Assembly (NCBI GenBank): GCA_038561985.1
Contig: CP073276.1
Location: 2,108,001 to 2,172,000 of the forward strand
Origin: Petrimonas sulfuriphila
GTDB taxonomy: Bacteria; Bacteroidota; Bacteroidia; Bacteroidales; Dysgonomonadaceae
DNA length: 64,000 bases
Reading direction: 5' to 3'
Position 1 is the first letter of the stretch. Each line of letters opens with the position of its first letter. The notes beneath the pieces were generated by a model. It was not told the DNA's origin. It made no database searches and saw only the letters and a program-made list of their open reading frames with translations. Shown in pieces: positions 1 to 8,899 of this stretch. The position numbers were made by a program, and so were the translations under genes.

Positions 1-282
1 ACATTGTAGAATTTCCTCTACCCAGGCCAAATATAATTCTTTGTCCGTCACAATTTGTTCTTTCGGATATCCCATGTTTTCGGCGGCAATAACGGCTGTT
101 GCATATGCACGTTCGGCAGATGAAGAGAGTATGAGCTCCGGTTTCCCCGTTTTCTGGAGCAGGTAAACTCCCATTTTAGCCGTATTTTTCTTGCCTCTCT
201 CGTTCAATGGACGGTCGTGATCATCCAGGTGAGCATAGTCCCAAGATGACTTCCCGTGCCGCATTACAATCAGCTTTTTCAT
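1..282 (-). CDS. SixA-like histidine phosphatase (partial, C-terminus cut by window edge)
   Basis: The 94 visible residues begin MKKLIVMRHGKSSW, with the RHG signature (His9 is the predicted phosphorylated residue) followed by an HDRPLNERG stretch. This is typical of the small SixA branch of the histidine phosphatase superfamily, which removes phosphate from phosphohistidine or small substrates in the cytoplasm. The gene runs off the window at base 1, so roughly 70 residues are missing. It starts 11 bases after the stop of the MarR gene and is probably co-transcribed with it. The true substrate cannot be told from sequence. Confidence 0.85.
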   Translation of the reverse strand, partial: MKKLIVMRHGKSSWDYAHLDDHDRPLNERGKKNTAKMGVYLLQKTGKPELILSSSAERAYATAVIAAENMGYPKEQIVTDKELYLAWVEEILQC

Positions 283-293
283 CTCTTCTGTTG

Positions 294-911
294 TTATACT
301 GTAGTTGGAAAATCCAGCATTTTGTGTTCCCGACAATCAACTCTTATATGAACGTGGTCCAAGTCCCGTTTCAACAACGTACAATGGTCTTTTTTTTCAT
401 CATCAGAAGGTCGATAGTAGGAACAGGTGGTACACATACGAAGAACGGAAATTACTCCCGTTTTGTTTAAATGGATGATCAGTTTTATCAAGCTTGACAA
501 TACGTTTTTTTTATCATCCCGGCTCAGTTCTGCAATAGGGCTATAAATCTCTTTGGCGAAAGACGAGGTCTGCCCGGCTATTTTGTTTCCCTTTTCCGTG
601 AGGTTGATAACAAAGCTTCGTGAATCGGTAGCTTCATTGTCTTTGACTACAAGGTGTTTCTGTTCCAGTGTTTTTACGGTATCGCTTATCGTCGCCTTGG
701 TAACATTAAACTCTTTTGCCAGGTAACTCACTTTCTTTTTTTCTTCATTTTGTGTGAACAGGAAAATCAAAATTTGCACCTGAAGTGGAGTGAGGGAGAA
801 CTCCTTGCTTTTCTTCCACAACAGTACACGAAATGCCTGAGATATCCTTTCCAGGGAAGCAACGATCTTCCCTTCGGTAGTTTGGTCGGAATAAAACTGA
901 AAATCCTCCAT
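294..911 (-). CDS. MarR-family transcriptional regulator with Cys-rich C-terminal tail
   Basis: A 205-residue protein with a winged helix-turn-helix at about residues 40-110 (TPLQVQILIFL, then YLAKEFNVTKATISDTVKTL, and the wing DSRSFVINLTEKG). It should bind DNA as a dimer and sense a ligand or redox signal. Unusual for MarR proteins is a tail of about 50 residues with Cys160, Cys163, Cys177 and Cys193 plus His176 and His196, arranged like a zinc or redox site. It is the first gene of a two-gene unit with the SixA-like phosphatase. DNA-binding class is certain; the sensing role of the tail is inference. Confidence 0.85.
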   Translation of the reverse strand: MEDFQFYSDQTTEGKIVASLERISQAFRVLLWKKSKEFSLTPLQVQILIFLFTQNEEKKKVSYLAKEFNVTKATISDTVKTLEQKHLVVKDNEATDSRSFVINLTEKGNKIAGQTSSFAKEIYSPIAELSRDDKKNVLSSLIKLIIHLNKTGVISVLRMCTTCSYYRPSDDEKKDHCTLLKRDLDHVHIRVDCREHKMLDFPTTV

Positions 912-976
912 CTATTTATATTTTGTCAATCTCAATTATATAGAATATCTTTTTTTATTCCCCGAGGATAAGGTGG

Positions 977-1240
977 TTAATCACAATTCTCCATTTCGTA
1001 AATATAATATCCCTTTTCCCGGATATCGGCTATCCACTGGGGTTTTATTTTTTCCGTATGGCAATATTTGCTTTCTTTGGAAGTGAGTGGTTGTCCTTCC
1101 TGCCCCTTTGCTTTAAGGTATTCTCTCCCGTAATTGTGAATTACGTTTTCATCTTTTAAATCCGCCGGAACAATGATGTCAAAATGCATAACCTTTCCGT
1201 CTTTTTTTGTTACATAAGTATCCCAAACAGCTGCTTCCAT
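977..1240 (-). CDS. DUF2024 family protein
   Basis: An 87-residue cytoplasmic protein beginning MEAAVWDTYVTKKDGKVMHFDIIVP, which matches the short conserved DUF2024 family of Bacteroidetes and other bacteria. The function of the family is not known. No signal peptide or membrane segment is visible. The gene stands alone between the MarR gene and the cyclophilin gene, all on the minus strand. Confidence 0.8.
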   Translation of the reverse strand: MEAAVWDTYVTKKDGKVMHFDIIVPADLKDENVIHNYGREYLKAKGQEGQPLTSKESKYCHTEKIKPQWIADIREKGYYIYEMENCD

Positions 1241-1407
1241 GATTTTTACGTTTTAAGCCGGTTGTCTTGGCACCATTGCCATCCGCAAATATAGTTAGGA
1301 TAACTAACTAAAGCAAACGAAAGGTGATTTTTTTCATAGAGCCCTTTATCAAAGTATGGCATTTCGATTAATTCAGCCGGTGATAGGTTTCGTAGCCCTT
1401 GTATGTG

Positions 1408-2121
1408 TTACCGTATCAGCTTCATCTTCTTTATTCGGATTGCCTTTATGGGACGGTCGTGTTTGTCTGTTTCTACTTCCGATATTTTTTCCACGACCTC
1501 CATCCCTTTCAATATTTCGCCAAATACGGTATAATTGCCATCGAGGTGTGGTGTTCCGCCGACGTTTATGTAATCTTGTCGCGCTTGTGTGCTGAATTTG
1601 TAAGTAGAGTCGTTTGTATTTCCGTAACGGGCTATTTTGCTTTCCTCCAGCTTATCCAGTTGTTCGTTTGTAAACTTTTTCCCCACTACAATGTAAAACT
1701 GGCAACCCGATGATGCTTTTTGCGGGTTGCTGTCGTCTCCTTCACGCGCAGCGGCAATAGTGCCGTATTTGTGATAAATTTGGGGAGTCCTGAATTCTGA
1801 GGGAATGGTGTAGCCGACATCGCCGTCGCCCAGCATTGTATCCGGCCCTGCCGTTTTGGACTGGGGATCTCCTCCCTGAATCATGAATTCCTTGATTACA
1901 CGATGGAAAAGTAATCCGTTATAGGTTTTTGCATTCACCAGCTTGATAAAATTATTGCGATGCAATGGTGTTTCGTTGTATAGTTTTAGCGTAATATCGC
2001 CTTCAGTGGTCTGGATAAGGACTTTCTGTTCTTTTTCGTTGCTGTGCTTCAACGAGGAGCAAGCTTGCATTGTCAGCGCCAAGACTAAAATAAGGAAAAC
2101 AAATGTTGCGTGAGATTTCAT
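1408..2121 (-). CDS. Cyclophilin-type peptidyl-prolyl isomerase, lipoprotein
   Basis: A 237-residue protein. The start at 2121 is chosen because it gives a proper signal peptide (MKSHATFVFLILVLALTMQAC) with lipobox Cys near residue 20; reading further upstream would overlap the MATE gene and destroy the signal. The cyclophilin domain follows (TTEGDITLKLYNETPLHRNNF, FHRVIKEFMIQGGDPQ, SGCQFYIVVG, VFGEILKGMEVVEKI). It should assist folding of envelope proteins in the periplasm. The enzyme class is secure. Confidence 0.92.
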   Translation of the reverse strand: MKSHATFVFLILVLALTMQACSSLKHSNEKEQKVLIQTTEGDITLKLYNETPLHRNNFIKLVNAKTYNGLLFHRVIKEFMIQGGDPQSKTAGPDTMLGDGDVGYTIPSEFRTPQIYHKYGTIAAAREGDDSNPQKASSGCQFYIVVGKKFTNEQLDKLEESKIARYGNTNDSTYKFSTQARQDYINVGGTPHLDGNYTVFGEILKGMEVVEKISEVETDKHDRPIKAIRIKKMKLIR

Positions 2122-2150
2122 ATTTGTCTGTTTTTTCTTGTTATCACTAA

Positions 2151-3509
2151 TTACCTGTATTTTCGCTGTGAAAAATAATACCACGTGGCCGAGCATATTC
2201 CTTTCACAACAGAAGTGATTGAAATGGCCCACCAAACACCGTTGACGCCAATGGCAGAAGCCAGGAAAACGGCTAGCGGAACGCGCAGGGTGTTGAATAC
2301 GATGCTTACAATGGCCGGAGGAGTGGTCTTCCCAATTCCGTTGAACATTCCCTGCGTGGTCAGCTCCAGCATCATGAACAATTGGGATATACCAATAATA
2401 AATAAATAATCGCCACCAGCAAGATAGGCCTCTTTTTCGGGAATGAAAACCGAAAAAATTTCACTGCCAAACAACATGAACGACGTTGTCACTACAAGCC
2501 CCAAAGCCATCATAGCCCTTAATGTATACCGATAAGCATGGCGGGCTCTGTCCATCTTACCGGCAGCAAAGTTCTGTGCTACAAAGCTACCCAGAGCTGT
2601 TGCAAACCCCTGTGAGGTATTCCAGGTAACTCCCTCTATTTGCCCACCTGTGGTTTGGCTGGTAACTCCCAGGTGTCCTCCGTGAATGGAAGCTATACGG
2701 GTGAGGTTCATGTTGATGATAGAAAAATAGACGTTCATGGCCGCTACGGGAACTCCCAGTTTCAGGATATTGAGTGTGTAGTTTTTTCGGAGTTTTATCC
2801 AGAAGGCGAACTGTCCCAAAACACCTTTTTTTCTTCGTAGATGGCGAATAAAAAGCATAAATACCACTACCTGTGAAAGAGTGGTGGCCAGTGCAGCACC
2901 TTGAGATCCCATTTCAGGAATAAATCCGAAACCGAAAATGAAAAGGGGATCGAGCACGATATTTAAAACCAATCCTACCGCATTAAAATAGAAGGGGATA
3001 TCGCTTCTTCCGGTTCCAATGTAAATCCCCGAGAAATTCAGGATAAGAAACATGAAAGGCACACTGAAAGTAACAATGTTCAGGTAACGAATGGCTTCCT
3101 GCGTGATGTCTGCTTCCAGCCTGAAAAAAGAAAGGACGAGTTGGGGAAACAGGAAAAAGAAAGTGGCAAAGACCAGGCCCGAAATGATGGCGATGGTAGT
3201 AGTGTGCGAAGCATAGAGCATAGCCTTATCCAGCCTTTTAGCACCAATGGACTGCCCGATGGAGACTTCAGCGCTCACTTTGGATAGGAGTGCGAAGGAG
3301 TTCATCATCCAAATCAGCATACCCACTGTTCCCACAGCTGCGACCGATTTGCTGCCCAAGCGGCCGATCCAGATAATGTCAACCATATTGTAGGTCATCT
3401 GGATAAAGCTGACAGCCATTAACGGCATCGCCAGGGTGATAAGTTGACGGAAAATACCTCCCTGTGTGAAATCGCGAATCGCAGGCATATGTTGTTTATC
3501 GGTTGTCAC
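2151..3509 (-). CDS. MATE family multidrug efflux transporter
   Basis: A 452-residue polytopic membrane protein of usual MATE length with about 12 hydrophobic segments. It shows two related halves, with the N-terminal pattern LITLAMPLMAVSFIQMTYNMVDIIWIGRLG and a matching repeat beginning near residue 245 (LGVPVAAMNVYF). MATE proteins export cationic drugs or metabolites using a sodium or proton gradient. The gene lies 29 bases before the cyclophilin gene on the same strand and could share its transcript. Substrate unknown. Confidence 0.93.
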   Translation of the reverse strand: MTTDKQHMPAIRDFTQGGIFRQLITLAMPLMAVSFIQMTYNMVDIIWIGRLGSKSVAAVGTVGMLIWMMNSFALLSKVSAEVSIGQSIGAKRLDKAMLYASHTTTIAIISGLVFATFFFLFPQLVLSFFRLEADITQEAIRYLNIVTFSVPFMFLILNFSGIYIGTGRSDIPFYFNAVGLVLNIVLDPLFIFGFGFIPEMGSQGAALATTLSQVVVFMLFIRHLRRKKGVLGQFAFWIKLRKNYTLNILKLGVPVAAMNVYFSIINMNLTRIASIHGGHLGVTSQTTGGQIEGVTWNTSQGFATALGSFVAQNFAAGKMDRARHAYRYTLRAMMALGLVVTTSFMLFGSEIFSVFIPEKEAYLAGGDYLFIIGISQLFMMLELTTQGMFNGIGKTTPPAIVSIVFNTLRVPLAVFLASAIGVNGVWWAISITSVVKGICSATWYYFSQRKYR

Positions 3510-3519
3510 AGTTACCTTA

Positions 3520-3555
3520 AAAAAAGGAGTAACTATTTTACAGCTACTCCTTTTT
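3520..3555 (-). terminator. Rho-independent terminator after tRNA-Gly
   Basis: An 11-bp stem (AAAAAGGAGTA paired with TACTCCTTTTT) starts 2 bases after the 3' end of tRNA-Gly and ends in a run of Ts on the minus strand, as expected for an intrinsic terminator. Confidence 0.75.
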
Positions 3556-3557
3556 AG

Positions 3558-3630
3558 AGCGGAAGACGGGATTCAAACCCGCGACCCTCAGCTTGGAAGG
3601 CTAATGCTCTATCGACTGAGCTACTTCCGC
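3558..3630 (-). tRNA. tRNA-Gly (TCC)
   Basis: A 73-base cloverleaf read on the minus strand: acceptor GCGGAAG pairs with CTTCCGC, the anticodon loop is CTTCCAA (anticodon TCC), and the T arm is GGGTTTGAATCCC. CCA is not encoded. It lies downstream of tRNA-Tyr on the same strand. Confidence 0.95.
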
Positions 3631-3699
3631 AACATTCAATTTACAATGTATGATCAAGAATGCATAATAAGTGTGCATTTTGCATTGTGAATTGTTTTG

Positions 3700-3782
3700 T
3701 GGGCAGTGATGGATTCGAACCACCGAAGGCGTAAGCCAGCTGAGTTACAGTCAGCCCCATTTGGCCACTCTGGTAACTGCCC
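3700..3782 (-). tRNA. tRNA-Tyr (GTA)
   Basis: An 83-base class II tRNA with a long variable arm. Acceptor GGGCAGT pairs with ACTGCCC, the anticodon loop is CTGTAAC (anticodon GTA), and the T arm contains GGTTCGAATCC. The 69 bases between it and tRNA-Gly contain an inverted repeat (CAATTTACAATG / CATTGTGAATTG). Confidence 0.95.
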
Positions 3783-3797
3783 AAAATTTTCGAGGGA

Positions 3798-3805
3798 CAA
3801 AGATA
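3798..3805 (-). promoter_or_regulatory. -7 promoter element for the tRNA-Tyr/tRNA-Gly unit
   Basis: TATCTTTG on the minus strand matches the Bacteroidetes -7 box TAnnTTTG and ends 15 bases before tRNA-Tyr. No convincing -33 TTTG was found. Confidence 0.5.
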
Positions 3806-3811
3806 ATACAA

Positions 3812-4303
3812 TTATTTGTATTTTTCGTTGAGCGCAATCATTTTTAATGCAGTAATTGCAGCTTCATCACCTTTGTTCCCGTGCCTCCCGCCCGAACGTG
3901 CTTTCGCTTGTTCCAGCGTATTGGTTGTCAGTAATCCGAAAATTACCGGGATGTTGTGGAGAATATTCAGCTCAGTGATTCCTTGTGTAACGCTGTTACA
4001 CACAAACGTGAAGTGTGGTGTTTCTCCCTGAATAACGCATCCGATTACGATAACACTGTCTGGGTCTATTTTCTCAATCAGTTTTTTAGCCCCGTAGGTG
4101 AGCTCAAAACTTCCAGGGACATATTCCACAACAATGTCGTTCTGTTGAACACCAAACTTAAGCAGTGTTTGAATGGCGCCGTTTAGCAAATTCCCTGTAA
4201 CAGGTTTGTTCCATTCCGAAACAACAATACCAATTTTTTTTCCTTCACCCCGCGGTGTGGATCCGGGGTCGTATGACGATAGATTCTGTAATTCAGTGGC
4301 CAT
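3812..4303 (-). CDS. ribH: 6,7-dimethyl-8-ribityllumazine synthase
   Basis: A 163-residue protein of normal length for lumazine synthase, the penultimate step of riboflavin synthesis, which condenses the ribityl-pyrimidine with 3,4-dihydroxybutanone phosphate. Visible motifs are SEWN (substrate loop), [18 protein letters not shown] with the catalytic His, and the C-terminal [14 protein letters not shown]. Its start codon overlaps the stop of the upstream TPR gene by one base (TAATG), so the two are translationally coupled. No other rib genes are nearby. Confidence 0.95.
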   Translation of the reverse strand: MATELQNLSSYDPGSTPRGEGKKIGIVVSEWNKPVTGNLLNGAIQTLLKFGVQQNDIVVEYVPGSFELTYGAKKLIEKIDPDSVIVIGCVIQGETPHFTFVCNSVTQGITELNILHNIPVIFGLLTTNTLEQAKARSGGRHGNKGDEAAITALKMIALNEKYK

Positions 4304-5013
4304 TAATTTCCTGCTTTTTGAAGCTTGGCGGCTTCAATGTATTTGTCTGCTTCCTGTCCCTGTGGTGAGTTGAGGTATTTGTCCTTGATCATCTGGAAGG
4401 TTTCAATGGCCTTATCGTAATTTTTAACGGATAAGTATGCAAGTCCCACTTTGTTGTAGTAGATGGGCGTCAGCATTTCATCGTTGGCTTTTTGGGCTGC
4501 ATTGTTGAAATGAGAAATGGCTTTTTCGGTATCCCCCATATTCATATAAACATCACCTATTGCTCCTGCTATAGCCGGGGTGATTAACAAATCGCCACCT
4601 TTGAATTTGTTCAGGTACTCCAGCGCTTTTTCATTGTTTCCCAATCTGCTGTAACTGATTCCGGCATAGGCACGGGCTAGGTCAGCAGTTTTGGTGCCGC
4701 TGAAATCTTTTATGATGTTTTCGAAGCCGATAAAATCGTTACCGTTACCGAAAAGGGCAAGGGAGTCTTCTTGATTCTGAAAGAATCTTTCACCTTTGTA
4801 AATGGCTGCCTGTGCTTTTTCGTTTCGTGGGTTTTTATACAAATAGTTGTATGCAATGATCGCGCCGACAACCAAAACGACTGCTGCCAATGCGATTAAA
4901 ATGTTTTTTTGATTCTTTTCAATAAAACGTTCCGATGAAGTCAACGCTTCTTCGATATTCTCAAAACCTTTCTCGGCTTTACTTTCCTGATGTTTATTGG
5001 ACATTTTGTTCAA
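4303..5013 (-). CDS. TPR-containing inner-membrane protein (YfgM-like)
   Basis: A 236-residue protein with a basic cytoplasmic N-terminus, one membrane segment at about residues 38-58 ([21 protein letters not shown]) and a periplasmic region built of TPR units ([64 protein letters not shown]). The topology resembles YfgM, an ancillary protein of the SecYEG translocon. A second in-frame ATG lies 9 bases downstream (MSNKHQ). It is the first gene of the unit with ribH. The exact partner is unknown. Confidence 0.8.
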   Translation of the reverse strand: MNKMSNKHQESKAEKGFENIEEALTSSERFIEKNQKNILIALAAVVLVVGAIIAYNYLYKNPRNEKAQAAIYKGERFFQNQEDSLALFGNGNDFIGFENIIKDFSGTKTADLARAYAGISYSRLGNNEKALEYLNKFKGGDLLITPAIAGAIGDVYMNMGDTEKAISHFNNAAQKANDEMLTPIYYNKVGLAYLSVKNYDKAIETFQMIKDKYLNSPQGQEADKYIEAAKLQKAGN

Positions 5014-5099
5014 AAAATAATGTTATCAAATTTCAAGTTGCAAAAGTAATGGTTTTTAAGCGATAAATAAAATAAATTGGATAAATTTTCTCTAAACTG

Positions 5100-5131
5100 T
5101 TTGTCGCTGATTAATCTTTTCCGTAAGTTTG
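5100..5131 (+). promoter_or_regulatory. Bacteroidetes promoter for the DUF4468 gene
   Basis: TTTG at 5100-5103 and TAAGTTTG at 5124-5131 are separated by 20 bases, the usual -33/-7 spacing. The start codon lies 53 bases downstream. Confidence 0.65.
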
Positions 5132-5184
5132 TAGTCATATACATTGTATAAAGTAAATTTATGCAAGAAACTAAAACTTAAGTT

Positions 5185-5754
5185 ATGAAGAAGATTATTT
5201 TCACTGCATTAATATTCGCTTCAGGACTGATTCAGGTAAATGCCCAGTCTGTTTTTACTGCTGTTCCGGTGGTAAACGGGAAAGTGGTGTTTCAACAGTT
5301 TATTCATATTGATCGGGAACTTGCTGCTGATCAGCGATATGCATTGCTCTACAAGTGGGGGAAGGATAATTACGCCGGCAACCCTTTGTTATCGGGTATA
5401 CGCTTTGACGATAAGGCAAGAAGCATAACCGTAGGTTCTAAAATAGAACTGTTGTTGCCGCAGAACAGCAACGGAGTGCGGGAAAAAGTGGTCATGAATT
5501 ACCGGTTTGATGCTACCATAACCAATGCGGGCTGTATGTTGGTTGTGAGGGATGTTACTTATCAGAACAGCCAGTCTCCCAATTCCTCGTTCTTCCCTAA
5601 AACGTTTACCGCAGAAGAAACCATTACTTCCACTGCAATTTCTGCCGCATCAGGTCTAGACAAAGAATTTAAGACGAACACCCAAAAGAGTACGTTGTTT
5701 TACCTGAACGGGTTGTACAATGAGTTGAGTAAAATTTTTAATCTCAGCAAATAA
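5185..5754 (+). CDS. Secreted DUF4468-like protein
   Basis: A 189-residue protein with a cleavable signal peptide (MKKIIFTALIFASGLIQVNA-QS, cut after about residue 20). The body (VNGKVVFQQFIHIDRELAADQRY, then KARSITVGSKIELLL, then MNYRFDATITNAGCMLVVRDVTY) follows the pattern of the DUF4468 family, which has a TBP-like fold and no known activity. It is monocistronic, with its own promoter. Periplasmic or outer-membrane-associated location is inferred from the signal peptide. Confidence 0.7.
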   Translation: MKKIIFTALIFASGLIQVNAQSVFTAVPVVNGKVVFQQFIHIDRELAADQRYALLYKWGKDNYAGNPLLSGIRFDDKARSITVGSKIELLLPQNSNGVREKVVMNYRFDATITNAGCMLVVRDVTYQNSQSPNSSFFPKTFTAEETITSTAISAASGLDKEFKTNTQKSTLFYLNGLYNELSKIFNLSK

Positions 5755-5794
5755 AGACGGATCCCGATCTTCTTGAAAATTTATTTGCCGTTTT

Positions 5795-5826
5795 TTTGGT
5801 AAATACATTTTTTATGGTTAATTTTG
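5795..5826 (+). promoter_or_regulatory. Promoter of the rpmB-rpmG-DUF4295 unit
   Basis: TTTG at 5795-5798, a 20-base gap and TAATTTTG at 5819-5826 make a near-ideal Bacteroidetes promoter. The rpmB start is 61 bases downstream. Confidence 0.7.
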
Positions 5827-5887
5827 CGCCCTGATTTGTCCGAAAACAGCTGAATATTTATAGAAATCAATAAAATACAACATAGCA

Positions 5888-6127
5888 ATGTCTAAGATTT
5901 GTCAAATAACCGGAAAAAGAGCAATGGTTGGAAACAACGTTTCTCACTCCAACAGAAGAACAAAACGTAAATTTAACGTTAATTTGTTCAAAAAGAAATT
6001 CTATTGGGTGGAAGAAGATTGCTGGATCAGCCTGAATATTTCTGCTTCAGGTTTACGCACCGTTAATAAAATAGGATTGGATGCCGCTTTAAAGCAAGCT
6101 GCTGAAAAAGGGTATTTAAACGCTTAA
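5888..6127 (+). CDS. rpmB: 50S ribosomal protein L28
   Basis: A 79-residue basic protein starting [22 protein letters not shown] and containing [12 protein letters not shown], the hallmark of L28. It is a component of the large ribosomal subunit. It is followed by rpmG after 19 bases, the common Bacteroidetes arrangement. Confidence 0.97.
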   Translation: MSKICQITGKRAMVGNNVSHSNRRTKRKFNVNLFKKKFYWVEEDCWISLNISASGLRTVNKIGLDAALKQAAEKGYLNA

Positions 6128-6146
6128 TTATCAGGAGGAAAGAGCA

Positions 6147-6335
6147 ATGTCGAAAAAAGCAAAAGGAAACAGGGTTCAGGTAATTCTAGAATGTACCGAA
6201 CATAAAGAAAGCGGAATGCCCGGGACTTCGAGATACATTACAACGAAGAACAGAAAAAACACAACCGAAAGATTGGAGTTGAAAAAATACAACCCCATCT
6301 TAAAGAAAATGACCGTTCATAAAGAAATTAAATAA
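6147..6335 (+). CDS. rpmG: 50S ribosomal protein L33
   Basis: A 62-residue protein ([20 protein letters not shown], then [24 protein letters not shown]) typical of bacterial L33. Only one cysteine is seen, so it is the zinc-free type. An AGGAGG-like sequence precedes the ATG (TCAGGAGGAAAG), which is unusually strong for this phylum. Confidence 0.96.
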   Translation: MSKKAKGNRVQVILECTEHKESGMPGTSRYITTKNRKNTTERLELKKYNPILKKMTVHKEIK

Positions 6336-6349
6336 TTAAGGAGTAAACT

Positions 6350-6511
6350 ATGGCAAAGAAAGCAGTCGCAGGATTCCGCGATAAAACTTCAACAACAGGA
6401 CGCAGCCACACCAAGGTTATTAAAATGGTGAAGTCTGAAAAAACAGGAGCTTACAGTTTCAGAGAAGAGATGGTCCTTAACGATCGGGTACAAGATTTTT
6501 TTAAAAAATAA
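6350..6511 (+). CDS. DUF4295 small protein
   Basis: A 53-residue basic protein beginning MAKKAVAGFRDKTSTTGRSH and continuing HTKVIKMVKSEKTGAYSF. It matches the small DUF4295 family found directly behind rpmG in Bacteroidetes. Position and composition suggest a ribosome-associated protein, but no function is established. It starts 14 bases after rpmG, and a terminator follows. Confidence 0.85.
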   Translation: MAKKAVAGFRDKTSTTGRSHTKVIKMVKSEKTGAYSFREEMVLNDRVQDFFKK

Positions 6512-6531
6512 ATCCGTTAAAAATATGTAAA

Positions 6532-6566
6532 AACTTCCCTGCAAGAACTTGTGGGGAAGTTTTTTA
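6532..6566 (+). terminator. Intrinsic terminator after the rpmB-rpmG-DUF4295 unit
   Basis: AACTTCCC at 6532-6539 pairs with GGGAAGTT at 6554-6561. An inner stem (GCAAG with CTTGT) extends the pairing, and a T-run follows to 6566. Confidence 0.85.
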
Positions 6567-6653
6567 TTGACTATTTTGTAGATTTGTACGATATTGCGGA
6601 AGCATCGCATAAGCCCTTGCATGGGAAATTGAAAAAGTAAAAATTACGCAACT

Positions 6654-7607
6654 ATGGGATTGTTCGAAATATTTTCGAAGAAAAAGAAAGAGACGCTTGA
6701 TCAGGGACTGGAAAAAACCAAGGAAAATATTTTCTCCAGATTAACCCGTGCCGTTGCTGGAAAATCGAGAGTAGACGATGATGTGCTCGATGAACTGGAA
6801 GAAATATTGGTAACTTCGGATGTAGGTGTTGATACGACATTAAAAATAATTGACCGGATAGAGGGACGTGTTGCCCGCGACAAATATGTGAGTACGGATG
6901 AACTTACAAAAATTCTCCGGGAGGAGATAGCCGAACTGCTCACTGAAAACAACTCGGGTGATACAGTTGAGTTTGCCGTCCCGGAAAATAAAAAGCCATA
7001 CGTTATTATGGTAGTTGGGGTGAACGGAGTGGGGAAAACCACTACCATAGGGAAACTGGCGTATCAGTTTAAACAAAATGGGTTGTCCGTATATCTTGGC
7101 GCGGCCGATACTTTCCGTGCTGCGGCTGTGGAGCAGCTTGATATCTGGGGTAAACGTGTGGGGGTTCCCGTGGTGAAGCAAAAGATGGGTGCCGATCCCG
7201 CGTCGGTGGCTTTTGATACGTTGAGTTCGGCAAAAGCAAATGATGCCGATGTGGTAATCATTGATACTGCAGGGCGTTTGCACAACAAGATTAACCTGAT
7301 GAACGAGCTTACCAAAATTAAAAACGTGATGAGTAAAGTAGTTCCGGGCACTCCGGACGAAGTCCTTCTGGTATTGGACGGTTCCACCGGGCAAAACGCG
7401 TTTGAACAGGCTAAACAATTTACCGCTGCCACCGAAGTCTCGGCTCTGGCTATCACTAAACTAGATGGAACAGCAAAAGGTGGAGTCGTTATTGGTATCT
7501 CGGATCAATTTAAAATTCCGGTAAAATATATAGGGCTGGGTGAAGGGATGGAAGACCTGCAAGTTTTCCGAAGGAAAGAATTTGTGGATTCGTTGTTTGG
7601 AGAATGA
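6654..7607 (+). CDS. ftsY: Signal recognition particle receptor FtsY
   Basis: A 317-residue SRP receptor GTPase. The short form lacks the long acidic A domain of E. coli FtsY. The N domain (about residues 1-110) precedes the G domain with GVNGVGKTTTIGKLA (G1), DTFRAAAVEQL, DTAGRLHNK (G3) and TKLDGTAKGG (G4). It docks ribosome-SRP complexes at the membrane for SecYEG. The gene begins after the upstream terminator and overlaps rimO by 4 bases. A lone TAGATTTG (-7-like) is present at 6579-6586. Confidence 0.97.
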   Translation: MGLFEIFSKKKKETLDQGLEKTKENIFSRLTRAVAGKSRVDDDVLDELEEILVTSDVGVDTTLKIIDRIEGRVARDKYVSTDELTKILREEIAELLTENNSGDTVEFAVPENKKPYVIMVVGVNGVGKTTTIGKLAYQFKQNGLSVYLGAADTFRAAAVEQLDIWGKRVGVPVVKQKMGADPASVAFDTLSSAKANDADVVIIDTAGRLHNKINLMNELTKIKNVMSKVVPGTPDEVLLVLDGSTGQNAFEQAKQFTAATEVSALAITKLDGTAKGGVVIGISDQFKIPVKYIGLGEGMEDLQVFRRKEFVDSLFGE

Positions 7608-8899
7608 AGAACAGAATAGACGTCATAACCCTGGGTTGTTCTAAAAACCTGGTAGATTCCGAATTACTAATGCGACAACTTGTTGCTAACGGTTACACGG
7701 TGGAGCATGATCCTGCAGATCCCAAAGGTGACATAGCTGTGATAAATACGTGCGGTTTCATTGGCGATGCCAAGGAGGAATCCGTCAATATGATCCTGGA
7801 ATTTGCGGAAGCCAAAAAGACAAACAGGCTGAAAAAACTTTTCGTAATGGGATGTTTATCGGAGCGGTACATGAATGAACTGCAGAACGAAATTCCCGAA
7901 GTAGACAAATTTTACGGCAAATTCGCCTGGAAAAACCTGATTTCTGACTTAGGTAAATCGTACTATAAAGACCTTGAGTTCGACCGTTCCCTGTCAACTC
8001 CGCCGCATTACGCTTATGTGAAAATATCCGAAGGATGCGACCGCACCTGTTCCTATTGCTCCATCCCCATCATGACGGGTAAGTACAAATCACGGCCACT
8101 GGAAGAGATTGAAGAAGAAGTTCGACGTTTGGTTTCGCAAGGCGTACGGGAGTTTCAGCTTATCGCGCAAGACCTTACCTATTATGGACTGGACAGGTAT
8201 AAACAGATGAGGTTGCCCGAACTGGTTGAACGGGTTGCGGACATCAAAGGTGCCGATTGGATTCGTCTTCATTACGCTTATCCGGCACATTTCCCTATCG
8301 AATTACTCCGCGTAATACGCGAGCGAGAAAACGTTTGTAACTATCTCGACATTGCCTTGCAACACATCAGCGACAATATGCTGGGGAGAATGAGACGAAA
8401 CATTACGAAGCAACAAACGATTGATCTGATTGCCCGTTTTCGGGAGGAAGTTCCTGGAATTCACCTGCGCACAACGATGATGGTAGGACATCCGGGTGAG
8501 ACTGAACAGGATTTTGAAGAACTTCTTGAATTTGTAAGAGAGACCCGTTTCGAGCGTTTAGGAGCTTTCCCTTACTCGCACGAAGAGGATACCTATTGCG
8601 ATAATAATTATACGGACGACGTGCCTCCCGGTCTAAAACAGGAAAGGATGAATGTGTTGATGGACGTGCAGGAATCTATTGCTGTAACCATTAACGAATC
8701 GAAAGTGGGGAAAACCCTGAAGGTAATTATCGACCGGGAAGATCCCGATTATTACGTGGGTCGTACCGAGTTCGATTCTCCTGAAGTTGATGGGGAAGTG
8801 TTGATTGAAAAACAATCTCCATTGAGAACGGGTGAATTTTATGAGGTGAAGATTACATCGGCTATGCCGTTTGATTTAATAGGAAATGTTTCATTATGA
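7604..8899 (+). CDS. rimO: Ribosomal protein S12 (uS12) methylthiotransferase RimO
   Basis: A 431-residue radical SAM enzyme that adds a methylthio group to an aspartate of ribosomal protein S12. The N-terminal MTTase domain shows TLGCSKNLVDSELL, NTCGF and MGCLSERY (three cluster-binding cysteines). The radical SAM core has EGCDRTCSYCSIP (CX3CX2C). A TRAM-like C-terminal domain ends the protein. It overlaps ftsY and the next HU gene by 4 bases each, giving a tightly coupled operon. Confidence 0.96.
   Translation: MKNRIDVITLGCSKNLVDSELLMRQLVANGYTVEHDPADPKGDIAVINTCGFIGDAKEESVNMILEFAEAKKTNRLKKLFVMGCLSERYMNELQNEIPEVDKFYGKFAWKNLISDLGKSYYKDLEFDRSLSTPPHYAYVKISEGCDRTCSYCSIPIMTGKYKSRPLEEIEEEVRRLVSQGVREFQLIAQDLTYYGLDRYKQMRLPELVERVADIKGADWIRLHYAYPAHFPIELLRVIRERENVCNYLDIALQHISDNMLGRMRRNITKQQTIDLIARFREEVPGIHLRTTMMVGHPGETEQDFEELLEFVRETRFERLGAFPYSHEEDTYCDNNYTDDVPPGLKQERMNVLMDVQESIAVTINESKVGKTLKVIIDREDPDYYVGRTEFDSPEVDGEVLIEKQSPLRTGEFYEVKITSAMPFDLIGNVSL

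Noticed and set aside
1356-1713. Plus-strand ORFs opposite the cyclophilin gene
   Set aside because: They are antisense to a well-supported gene and have no protein-like features.
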